Below, in pieces: positions 1-10,276 of a stretch of DNA of 64,000 nt. Both the position numbers and the translations under genes were made by a program. The notes under the pieces are model-generated. The model was not told the DNA's origin, did no database searches, and worked only from the letters and a program-made list of their open reading frames with translations. Each line of letters opens with the position of its first letter. The stretch's first letter is position 1. Source of the stretch: Sanderia malayensis. Taxonomy: Eukaryota > Cnidaria > Scyphozoa > Semaeostomeae > Pelagiidae. Location of the stretch: the NCBI GenBank assembly GCA_013076295.1, contig RQOL01000412.1, positions 122,769 to 186,768 on the forward strand, given 5' to 3'.

Positions 1-951
1 GTCATGAAAATAGGGAGGCTAGGAAAAAGTGGGAAGTCAAGAAAAAGTGGGAAATCATCAAAAATGGGAAGTCAAGAAAATGCAGGAAGTCAAAAAAAAG
101 TGGGAAGTCAGAAAAAAGTGAGAAGTCCTCAAAATTCGTGGGAACTCATCAAAAATTGGAAGTCAAGAAAAGGTGGGAATTCATCAAAAGTGAGAAGTCA
201 AGAGAAGGCGGGTAGTCATCAAATAAAGGAAATCATCAAAAGTGGGAAGTTACCAAAATTGGGAAGTCACCGAAAGCGGGAGGTCAGGAAAAAGTGGGGA
301 GTCATCCAGAGTGGGAAGTCAAGAAAACGTGGGACGTCATCAAAAGTGGCAATGCAAGAAAAATTAGCAGGACAAAAAAAAGTGGGATGGCATCGAAAGC
401 GGGAAGTCAAGAAAAAGTGGGAAGTCATCAAAGGTGGGAAGTCAAGAAAAAGTGGGAAGTTGTCAAAAGAGGGAAGCCATCAAAAGTGGGAAGTCACCAA
501 AAATGGGAAGTCATCAATAGTGGGTACTCACCAAAAGTGGGAAGTAAAGAAAAAGTGGGAGGTCAAGAAAAAGTGAGAAGTCACCAAAAATGGAAAGTCA
601 TCAATAGTGCGAACTCATCAAAAGTGGGAAGTCAAGAAAAAGTGAGAGGTCATCAAAAGTGGAAAGTCAAGAAAAAGTTGGAGGTCATCCAGAGTGGGAA
701 GTCAAGAAAACGTGGGGAGTCGTCAAAAGTGAGAAGTCACAAAAAAGCGGGGAGTCACCAAAAGTGGGAAGTCAAGTAAAAGTGGGAAATCAAGAAAAAG
801 TGGGAAGTCATCAAAAGAGGGACGTCAAGAAAAAGATCGAAGTCATCAAAAATGGGAAGTCAAGAAATTGCGGGAAGTCAAGAAAAGGTGAGAAGTCAAG
901 AAGAAGTGGGAAGTCGTTAAAAGTGTGAATTCATCAACAGTGAGATGTCAA

Positions 952-970
952 AATAACAAGGGAAGTTATT
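952..970. repeat. Recurrent 19-bp inverted repeat, A/T version (example)
   Basis: AATAAC and GTTATT are perfect reverse complements separated by AAGGGAA. The element sits inside a variant monomer pair that follows GTGTGAATTCATCAACAG. The same element recurs dozens of times, for example at 22,452, 29,875, 30,050, 32,250 and 32,425, and marks the end of the 367-bp HOR unit. Some right-hand copies (51,714, 58,118, about 59,231, 61,050) read AATAAG and lose one inner pair. The stem is only 6 bp and AT-rich, so any hairpin would be weak; a role is not shown. Confidence 0.7.
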
Positions 971-1291
971 AAAAGTGAGAAAGCATCAAAAGTGGGAAGT
1001 CAAGAAAAAATGGGATGTCGTCAAAAGTGAGAATTCAAGAAAAAGTGGGAAGTCATCAAAAGTGGGAAGTCAAGAAAAAGTGGGAAGTCAAGAAAAAATG
1101 GGATGTCAGGAAATAGTGGGAAGTTATCAAAGATGGGAATTCAAGAAAAAGTGGGAAGCCGTCAAAAGAGGGAAGTCATCAAAAGTGGGATGTCACCAAA
1201 AATGGAAAGTCATCAATAGTGCGAACTCATCAAAAGTGGGAAGTCAAGAAAAAGTGAGAGGTCATCAAAAGTGGAAAGTCAAGAAAAAGTG

Positions 1292-3000
1292 GGAGGTCAA
1301 GAAAACGTGGGAACTCAAGAAAAAGTGGGAAGTCAAGAAAACATGGGAGGTCATCAAAAGTGGGAAGTCAAGAGAAGGCGGGTAGTCATCAAAAGAAGGA
1401 AATCATCAAAAGTGGGAAGTTACCAAAATCGGGAAGTCACCGAAAGCGGGAGGTCAGGAAAAAGTCGGGAGTCATCAAATAAGTGAATTCATCAAAATAG
1501 GGAGGTTATGAAAAATTGGGAAGTCACGAAAAAGTGGAAAGTCATCCAAAATGGGAAGTCATCAATACTGGGAACTCATCAAAAGTGGGAAGTGAAGAAA
1601 AAGTGGGAGGTCATCAAAAGTGGAAAGTCAAGAAAAAGTGGGAGGTCATCCAGAGTGGGAAGTCAAGAAAACGTGGGGAGTCGTCAAAAGTGAGAAGTCA
1701 CAAAAAAGCGGGAAGTCACCAAAAGCAGGAAGTCAAGAAAATATGGGGAGTTGTTAAAAGAGGGAAGTCATCAAAATAGGGAGGCTAGGAAAAAGTGGGA
1801 AGTCAAGAAAAAGTGGGAAATCATCAAAAATGGGAAGTGAAGAAAATGCAGGAAGTCAAAAGAAAGTGGGAAGTCAGAAAAAAGTGAGAAGTCTTCAAAA
1901 TTGGGAAGTCATAAAAAGTGGGAAGTCACCGAAAAAGAGAAGTCATCAATAGGGGAAACTCACCAAAAGTGGGAAGAAAAGAAAAAGTGGGAGGTCAAGA
2001 AAACTTGGGAACTCAAGAAAAAGTGGGAAGTCAAGAAAACATGGGAGGCCATCAAAAGTGGGAAGTCAAGAGAAGGCGGGTAGTCATCAAAAGAAGGAAA
2101 TCATCAAAAGTGGGAAGTTACCAAAATCGGGAAGTCACCGAAAGCGGGAGGTCAGGAAAAAGTCGGGAGTCATCAAAAGAGTGAATTCATCAAAATAGGG
2201 AGGTTATGAAAAATTGGGAAGTCACGAAAAAGTGGAAAGTCATCCAAAATGGGAAGTCATCAATACTGGGAACTCATCAAAAGTGGGAAGTCAAGAAAAA
2301 GTGGGAGGTCATCAAAAGTGGAAAGTCAAGAAAAAGTGGGAGGTCATCCAGAGTGGGAAGTCAAGAAAACGTGGGGAGTCGTCAAAAGTGAGAAGTCACA
2401 AAAAAGCTGGAAGTCACCAAAAGCGGGAAGTCAAGAAAATATGGGGAGTTGTTAAAAGAGGGAAGTCATCAAAATAGGGAGGCTAGGAAAAAGTGGGAAG
2501 TCAAGAAAAAGTGGGAAATCATCAAAAATGGGAAGTCAAGAAAATGCAGGAAGTCAAAAGAAAGTGGGAAGTCAGAAAAAAGTGAGAAGTCCTCAAAATT
2601 GGGAAGTCATAAAAAGTGGGAAGTCACCGAAAATGAGAAGTCATCAATAGGGGGAACTCACCCAAAGTGGGAAGAAAAGAAAAAGTGGGAGGTCAAGAAA
2701 ACTTGGGAACTCAAGAAAAAGTGGGAAGTAAAGAAAACATGGAAGGTCATCAAAAGTGGGAAGTCAAGAGAAGGCGGGTAGTCATCAAAAGAAGGAAATC
2801 ATCAAAAGTGGGAAGTTACCAAAATCGGGAAGTCACCGAAAGCGGGAGGTCAGGAAAAAGTCGGGAGTCATCAAATGAGTGAATTCATCAAAATAGAGAG
2901 GTTATGAAAAATTGGGAAGTCAAGAAAAAGTGGAAAGTCATCCAAAATGGGAAGTCATCAAAAGTGAGAAGTCAAGATAAAGTGGGAAGTAATCAAAAGT
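1292..3000 (+). repeat. 698-bp higher-order repeat, about 2.4 tandem copies
   Basis: The marker TTATGAAAAATTGGG recurs at 1,506, 2,204 and 2,902, exactly 698 bp apart each time. The stretch between markers carries the same ordered set of variants in each copy: CATCAATACTGGG, CATCCAGAGTGGG, GAAAACGTGGGG, AAAAAAGCGGGAAG or AAAAAAGCTGGAAG, AATGCAGGAAG and AGAAGGCGGGTAG. A length of 698 bp equals 40 monomers (22 of 17 bp and 18 of 18 bp). The third copy changes after the marker, where CATCAATACTGGG gives way to CATCAAAAGTGAG, so it is partial. The left edge is set where GGGAACTCAAGAAAAAG matching begins. Confidence 0.88.
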
Positions 3001-4206
3001 GGGAAGTCATCAGAAGTCGGACGTCACCAAAAATGGAAAGTCATCAATAGTGAGAACTCATCAAAAGTTGGAAGTCAAGAAAAAGTGGGAATTCATCAAA
3101 AGTGGGAAGTCATCAAAAGTGGGAAGTCAAGAAAAAGTGGGAATTCATCAAAAGTGGGAAGTCAAAAAAAAGGGGTAAGTGAAGAAAAAGTGGGATGTCA
3201 TCAAATATGGGAGGTCAAGAAAACGCGGGAAGTCACCAAAAAAAGGAAGTCATCAAAAGTGGGGAAGTCGTGAAATATGTGAAGTCTAGAAAATACGGCA
3301 AGTTAAAAAAAGTTGGAGGTCATCAAATGTGGGAAGTCAAGATAACGTGGAAAATTGTCAACAGTGAGAAGTCAACAAAAGTGGGAAGTCAAGAAAAAGT
3401 GGGACGTCATCAAAAGTGGCAAGTCAAGAAAAAGTGGCAAGTCAAGAAAAAGTTGGATGTCACCGAAAGCGGGAAGTCAAGAATAGGTGGGAAGTCATCA
3501 AAAGTGGGAAGTCAAGAAAAAGTGGGAAGTCGCGAAAAAGTGGAAAGTCATCCAAAATGGGAAGTCATCAATACTGGGAACTCATCAAAAGTGGGAAGTC
3601 AAGAAAAAGTGGGAGGTCATCAAAAGTGGAAAGTCAAGAAAAAGTGGGAGGTCATCCAGAGTGGGAAGTCAAGAAAACGTGGGGAGTCGTCAAAAGTGAG
3701 AAGTCACAAAAAAGCGGGAAGTCACCAAAAGTGGGAAGTCAAGAAAATATTGGGAGTTGTTAAAAGAGGGAAGTCATCAAAATAGGAAGGCTAGGAAAAA
3801 TTGGGAAGTTAAGAACAAGTGGGAAATCATCAAAAATGGGAAGTCAAGAAAATGCAGGAAGTCAAAAGAAAGTGGGAAGTCAGAAAAAAGTGAGAAGTCC
3901 TCAAAATTGGGAAGTCATAAAAAGTGGAAAGTCACCAAAAATGAGAAGTCATCAATAGGGGAACTCACCAAAAGTGGGAAGAAAGAAAAAGTGGAGGTCA
4001 AGAAAACTTGGGAACTCAAGAAAAAGTGGGAAGTCAAGAAAACATGGGAGGTCATCAAAAGTGGGAAGTCAAGAGAAGGCGGGTAGTCATCAAAAGAAGG
4101 AAATCATCAAAAGTGGGAAGTTACCAAAATCGGGAAGTCACCGAAAGCGGGAGGTCAGGAAAAAGTCGGGAGTCATCAAAAGAGTGAATTCATCAAAATA
4201 GGGTGG

Positions 4207-4520
4207 TTATGAAAAATTGGGAAGTCACGAAAAAGTGGAAAGTCATCCAAAATGGGAAGTCATCAATACTGGGAACTCATCAAAAGTGGGAAATCAAGAA
4301 AAAGTGGGAGGTCAGGAAAAAGTCGGGAGTCATCAAAAGAGTGAATTCATCAAAATAGGGTGGTTATGAAAAATTGGGAAGTCAGGAAAAAGTGGAAAGT
4401 CATCCAAAATGGGAAGTCATCAATACTGGGAACTCATCAAAAGTGGGAAGTCAAGAAAAAGTGGGAGGTCATCAAAAGTGGAAAGTCAAGAAAAAGTGGG
4501 AGGTCATCCAGAGTGGGAAG
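4207..4520 (+). repeat. 157-bp local tandem duplication (9 monomers)
   Basis: The monomer TTATGAAAAATTGGG occurs at 4,207 and again at 4,364, and GGTCAGGAAAAAG at 4,154 and 4,311, both 157 bp apart. The two units differ slightly: the first has GTCACGAAAAAG and GGGAAATCAAG, the second GTCAGGAAAAAG and GGGAAGTCAAG. The length equals nine monomers (5 S and 4 L). The same duplication is present at 14,450-14,763, so it happened before the 10-kb-spaced duplication D1. Confidence 0.85.
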
Positions 4521-5250
4521 TCAAGAAAACGTGGGGAGTCGTCAAAAGTGAGAAGTCACAAAAAAGCGGGAAGTCACCAAAAGCGGGAAGTCAAGAAAAT
4601 ATGGGGAGTTGTTAAAAGAGGGAAGTCATCAAAATAGGGATGCTAGGAAAAAGTGGGAAGTCAAGAAAAAGTGGGAAATCATCAAAAATGGGAAGTCAAG
4701 AAAATGCAGGAAGTCAAACGAAAGTGGGAAGTCAAAAAAAAGTGAGAAGTCCTCAAAATTGGGAAGTCATAAAAAGTGGAAAGTCACCGAAAATGAGAAG
4801 TCATCAATAGGGGGAACTCACCAAAAGTGGGAAGAAAAGAAAAAGTGGGAGGTCAAGAAAACTTGGGAACTCAAGAAAAAGTGGGAAGTCAAGAAAACAT
4901 GGGAGGTCATCAAAAGTGGGAAGTCAAGAGAAGGCGGGTAGTCATCAAAAGAAGGAAATCATCAAAAGTGGGAAGTTACCAAAATCGGGAAGTCACCGAA
5001 AGCGGGAGGTCAGGAAAAAGTCGGGAGTCATCAAAAGAGTGAATTCATCAAAATAGGGTGGTTATGAAAAATTGGGAAGTCACGAAAAAGTGGAAAGTCA
5101 TCCAAAATGGGAAGTCATCAATACTAGGAACTCATCAAAAGTGGGAAGTCAAGAAAAAGTGGGAGGTCATCAAAAGTGGAAAGTCAAGAAAAAGTTGGAG
5201 GTCATCCAGAGTGGGAAGTCAAGAAAACGTGGGGAGTCGTCAAAAGTGAG
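4364..5250 (+). repeat. 698-bp higher-order repeat, second locus
   Basis: TTATGAAAAATTGGG markers at 4,364 and 5,062 are again exactly 698 bp apart, and the variants between them follow the same order as at 1.5-2.9 kb. The second copy runs to about 5,250, where the array switches to CATCAAAAGTGGGATGTCACC-type monomers. The 698-bp unit is therefore used at two separate places inside D1. Confidence 0.82.
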
Positions 5251-6925
5251 AAGTCATCAAAAGTGGGATGTCACCAAAAATGGAAAGTCATCAATAGTGC
5301 GAACTCATCAAAAGTGGGAAGTCAAGAAAAAGTGAGAGGTCATCAAAAATGGGAAGTCAAGTAAAAGTGGGAAATCAAGAAAAAGTGGGAAGTCATCAAA
5401 AGAGGGACGTCAAGAAAAAGATCGAAGTCATCAAAAATGGGAAGTCAAGAAATTGCGGGAAGTCAAGAAAAGGTGGGAAGTCAAGAAGAAGTGGGAAGTC
5501 GTTAAAAGTGTGAATTCATCAACAGTGAGATGTCAAAATAACAAGGGAAGTTATTAAAAGTGAGAAAGCAACAAAAGTGGGAAGTCAAGAAAAAGTGGGA
5601 TGTCGTCAAAAGTGAGAATTCAAGAAAAAGTGGGAAGTCATCAAAAGTGGGAAGTCAAGAAAAAGTGGGAAGTCAAGAAAAATGGGATGTCAGGAAATAG
5701 TGGGAAGTTATCAAAGATGGGAATTCAAGAAAAGTGGGAAGCCGTCAAAAGAGGGAAGTCATCAAAAGTGGGATGTCAGCAAAAATGGAAAGTCATCAAT
5801 AGTGCGAACTCATCAAAAGTGGGAAGTCAAGAAAAAGTGAGAGGTCATCAAAAGTGGAAAGTCAAGAAAAAGTGGGAGGTCATCCAGAGTGGGTAGTCAA
5901 GAAAACGTGGGGAGTCGTCAAAAGTGAGAATTCAAGAAACACTGGGAAGTCATGAAAAGTGGGAAGTCAAGAAAAAATGGGAAGTCAAGAAAAAGTGGGA
6001 AGTCGTCAAAAGAGGGAAGTCATCCAAAGTGGGAAGTCAAGAAAAAGTGGAATGTCAAGAAAAAGTGGCAGGTCATCCACAGTGGGAAGTCAAGAAAATG
6101 TGGGGAGTCTTCAAAAGTGAGAAGTCACAAAAAAGCAGCAAGTCACCAGAAGCGGGAAGTCAAGAAAATATGGGGAGTTGTTAAAAGAGGGAAGTCATGA
6201 AAATAGGGAGGCTAGGAAAAAGTGGGAAGTCAAGAAAAAGTGGGAAATCATCAAAAATGGGAAGTCAAGAAAATGCAGGAAGTCAAAAAAAAGTGGGAAG
6301 TCAGAAAAAAGTGAGAAGTCCTCAAAATTCGTGGGAACTCATCAAAAATTGGAAGTCAAGAAAAGGTGGGAATTCATCAAAAGTGAGAAGTCAAGAGAAG
6401 GCGGGTAGTCATCAAATAAAGGAAATCATCAAAAGTGGGAAGTTACCAAAATTGGGAAGTCACCGAAAGCGGGAGGTCAGGAAAAAGTGGGGAGTCATCA
6501 AAAGAGTGAATTCATCAAAATAGGGAGGTTATGAAAAATTGGGAAGTCAAGAAAAAGTGGAGAGTCATCCAAAATGGGAAGTCATCAAAAGTAAGAAGTC
6601 AAGATAAAGTGGGAAGTAATCAAAAGTGGGAAGTCATCAAAATTGGGAAGTCAAGAAAAAGTGGGAAGTCAAGAAAAAGTGGAATGTCAGGAAAAAATGG
6701 CAAGTCATCAAAAGAGGGAAGTCATCAAAAGTGAGAAGTCACCAAAAATGGAAAGTCATCAATAATGGGAACTCGTCAAAAGTGGGAAGTCAAGAAAAAG
6801 TGGGAATTCATCAAAAGGGGGAAGTCAAAAAAAGGGGTAAGTGAAGAAAAAGTCATCCAAAATGGGAAGTCATCAAAAATGAGAAGTCAAGAAAAAGTGG
6901 GACGTCGTCAAAAGTGAGAAGTCAA

Positions 6926-6944
6926 GATAACATGGGAAGTTATC
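6926..6944. repeat. Recurrent 19-bp inverted repeat, G/C version (example)
   Basis: GATAAC and GTTATC are perfect reverse complements separated by ATGGGAA. Further copies lie near 17,143, 25,217, 27,000, 34,160 and 43,357, and with an ACGGGAA spacer at 35,432 and 36,230. Compared with the version at 952, the outer pair is G-C instead of A-T while the rest of the stem is unchanged. One copy near 45,716 (AATAAC...GTTATC) has lost the outer pair. Confidence 0.68.
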
Positions 6945-7329
6945 AAAATTGAGAAGTCAACAAAAGTCGGAAGTCAAGACAAAGTGGGAAGTCATCAAAA
7001 GTGGGAAGTCATCAAAAGTGGGAAGGCAAGAAAAAGTGGAAAGTCAAGAAAAAGTGGGAGGTCATCCAGAGTGGGAAGTCAAGAAAACGTGGGACGTCAT
7101 CAAAAGTGGCAATGCAAGAAAAATTAGCAGGACAAAAAAAGTGGGATGGCATCGAAAGCGGGAAGTCAAGAAAAAGTGGGAAGTCATCAAAGGTGGGAAG
7201 TCAAGAAAAAGTGGGAAGTTGTCAAAAGAGGGAAGCCATCAAAAGTGGGAAGTCACCAAAAATGGGAAGTCATCAATAGTGGGAACTCACCAAAAGTGGG
7301 AAGTAAAGAAAAAGTGGGAGGTCAAGAAA

Positions 7330-10276
7330 AAGTGGAAAGTCAAGAAAAAGTGGGAGGTCATCCACAGTGGGAAGTCAAGAAAACGTGGCAAGTCATCAAA
7401 AGGGGGAAATCATCAAAATTGGGAAGTTGTCAAAACTGGGAAGTCACCAAAAAGCGGGGAAGTCAAGAAAAAGTGGGGAGTGTGGTCAAAAGTGAGAATT
7501 CAAGAAAAAGTGAGAAGTCAACAAAGTGAAAGTCAAGAAAAAGTGGGACCTCATCAAAAGTGGCAAGTCAAGAAAAAGTAGCAGGACAAAAAAAAGTGGG
7601 ATGTCATCGAAAGCGGGAAGTCAGAAAAAGTGGGAAGTCATCAAAGGTGGGAAGTCAAGAAAAAAGTGAGAAGTTGTCAAAAGAGGGAAGTCATCAAAAG
7701 TGGGAAGTCACCAAAAATGGGAAGTCATCAATAGTGGGAAGTCATCAAAAGTGGGACGTCAAGAAAAGTGGGAGGTCATCAAAGTGGAAACTCAAGAAAA
7801 AGTGGGAGGTCATCCAGAGTGGGAAGTCAAGAAAACGTGGGGAGTCGTCAAAAGTGAGAAGTCACAAAAAAGCGGGAAGTCACCAAAAAGCGGGAAGTCA
7901 TGAAAGTATGGGGAGTTGTTAAAAGAGGGAAGTCATCAAAATAGGGAGGCTAGCAAAAAGTGGGAAGTCAAGAAAAAGTGGGAAATCATCAAAAATGGGG
8001 AAATCAAGAAAATGCAGGAAGTCAAAAGAAAGTGGAAGTCAGAAAAAGTGAGAAGTCCTCAAAATTGGGAAGTTCATAAAAAGTGGAAAGTCACCCGAAA
8101 ATCAGAAGTCATCAATAGGGGGAACTCACCAAAAGTGGGAAGAAAAGAAAAAGTGGGAGGTCAAGAAAACTTGGGAACTCAAGAGAAAGTGGGAAGTCAA
8201 GAAAACATGGGAGGTCATCAAAAGTGGGAAATCAAGAGAAGGCGGGTAGTCATCAAAAGAAGGAAATCATCAAAATGGGAAGTTACCAAAATCGGGAAGT
8301 CACCGAAAGCGGGAGGTCAGGAAAAAGTCGGAGTCATCAAAAGAGTGAATTCATCAAAATAGGGTGGTTTTGAAAATTGGGAAGTCACGAAAAGTGGAAA
8401 GTCATCCAAAATGGGAAGTCATCAATACTAGGAACTCATCAAAAGTGGGAAGTCAAGAAAAAGTGGGAGGTCATCAAAAGTGGAAAGTCAAGAAAAAGTT
8501 GGAGGTCATCCAGAGTGGGAAGTCAAGAAAACGTGGGGAGTCGTCAAAGTGAGAAGTCACAAAAAAGCGGGGAGTCACCAAAAAGTGGGAAGTCAAGTAA
8601 AAGTGGGAAATCAAGAAAAAGTGGGAAGTCATCAAAGAGGGACGTCAAGAAAAAGATCGAAGTCATCAAAAATGGGAAGTCAAGAAATTGCGGGAAGTCA
8701 AGAAAAGGTGGGAAGTCAAGAAGAAGTGGGAAGTCGTTAAAAGTGTGAATTCATCAACAGTGAGATGTCAAAATAACAATGGAAGTTATTAAAAGTGAGA
8801 AAGCATCAAAAGTGGGAAGTCAAGAAAAAGTGGGATGTCGTCAAAAGTGAGAATTCAAGAAAAAGTGGGAAGTCATCAAAAGTGGGAAGTCAAGAAAAAG
8901 TGGGAAGTCAAGAAAAAATGGGATGTCAGGAAATAGTGGGAAGTTATCAAAGATGGGAATTCAAGAAAAAGTGGGAAGCCGTCAAAAGAGGGAAGTCATC
9001 AAAAGTGGGATGTCACCAAAAATGGAAAGTCATCAATAGTGCGAACTCATCAAAAGTGGGAAGTCAAGAAAAAGTGAGAGGTCATCAAAAGTGGAAAGTC
9101 AAGAAAAAGTGGGAGGTCATCCAGAGTGGGTAGTCAAGAAAACGTGGGGAGTCGTCAAAAGTGAGAATTCAAGAAACACTGGGAAGTCATGAAAAGTGGG
9201 AAGTCAAGAAAAAATGGGAAGTCAAGAAAAAGTGGGAAGTCGTCAAAAGAGGGAAGTCATCCAAAGTGGGAAGTCAAGAAAAAGTGGAATGTGAAGAAAA
9301 AGTGGCAGGTCATCCACAGTGGGAAGTCAGGAAAACGTGGGAAGTTGTCAAAAGTGGGAAGTCACAAAAAAGCGGGAAGTCACCAAAAGCAGGAAGTCAA
9401 GAAACTATGGGGAGTTGTTAAAAGAGGAAGTCATCAAAATAGGAAGGCTAGGAAAAAGTGGGAAGTCAAGAAAAAGTGGGAAAATCATCAAAATGGGAAT
9501 CAAGAAAATGCAGGAGGTCAAAAAAAAGTGGGAAGTCAGAAAAAAGTGAGAAGTCCTCAAATTGGGAAGTCATAAAAAGTGGGAAGTCACCGAGAATGAG
9601 AAGTCATCAATAGTGGGAACTGACCAAAAGTGGGAGGTCAAGAAAACGTGGGAACTCAAGAAAAAGTGGGAAGTCAAGAAAAAGTGGAAAGTCATCCAAA
9701 ATGGGAAGTCATCAAAAGTGAGAAGTCAAAATAAAGTGGGAAGTAATCAAAAGTGGGAAGTCAAGAAAAATGGGATGTCAGGAAATAGTGGGAAGTTATC
9801 AAAGATGGGAATTCAAGAAAAAGTGGGAAGCCGTCAAAAGAGGGAAGTCATCAAAAGTGGGATGTCAGCAAAAATGGAAAGTCATCAATAGTGCGACTCA
9901 TCAAAAGTGGGAAGTCAAGAAAAAGTGAGAGGTCATCAAAGTGGAAAGTCAAGAAAAAGTGGGAGGTCATCCAGAGTGGGTAGTCAAGAAACGTGGGAGT
10001 CGTCAAAAGTGAGAATTCAAGAAACACTGGGAAGTCATGAAAAGTGGGAAGTCAAGAAAAAATGGGAAGTCAAGAAAAAGTGGGAAGTCGTCAAAAGAGG
10101 AAGTCATCCAAAGTGGGAAGTCAAGAAAAGTGGAATGTCAAGAAAAGTGGCAGGTCATCCACAGTGGGAAGTCAAGAAAATGTGGGGAGTCTTCAAAAAG
10201 TGAGAAGTCACAAAAAAGCAGCAAGTCACCAGAAGCGGGAAGTCAAGAAAATATGGGGAGTTGTTAAAAGAGGGAA
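7330..10276 (+). repeat. Linker between the D1 copies; mosaic of HOR pieces
   Basis: No gene is present. The first part (about 7,330-7,720) uses CCACAGTGGG, CATCAAAAGGGGG and GTAGCAGGAC monomers otherwise typical of 18.7-19.0 kb. At 7,920-8,350 the AGGCTAG/AATGCAGGAAG/AGAAGGCGGG series of the 698-bp family returns. At about 8,640-9,330 the series GAAATTGCGGG, AATAACAATGG, GAAACACTGGG resembles 5,400-6,080 (about 3.24 kb earlier). At about 9,750-10,276 it resembles 5,690-6,196. Single-base deletions in A- and G-runs are frequent here. Confidence 0.75.

Larger units (their letters stand above)
1..7330 (+). repeat. Long-range duplication D1, copy a
   Basis: This block matches 10,277-17,540 monomer for monomer, including rare variants. 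Examples are the TCGTGGGAACTC monomer near 137, the GTGAAGAAAAAGTGGG variant near 1,590, the unusual CGTGAAATATGTGAAG monomer at 3,269 (partner at 13,521) and the 157-bp local duplication at 4,207. The start lies at or beyond the window edge, so the full length is not visible. The match ends near 7,330, where this copy goes on to CCACAGTGGG-type monomers while copy b continues with GTGAGAAGTCACC. This copy has few single-base deletions and is the better reference for the unit. Confidence 0.88.

Noticed and set aside
64..290. Bacterial ribosome binding sites (GGGAGG, AAGGAG-like) before ATG
   Set aside because: Purine-rich monomers generate such strings constantly; they do not precede real coding sequence.
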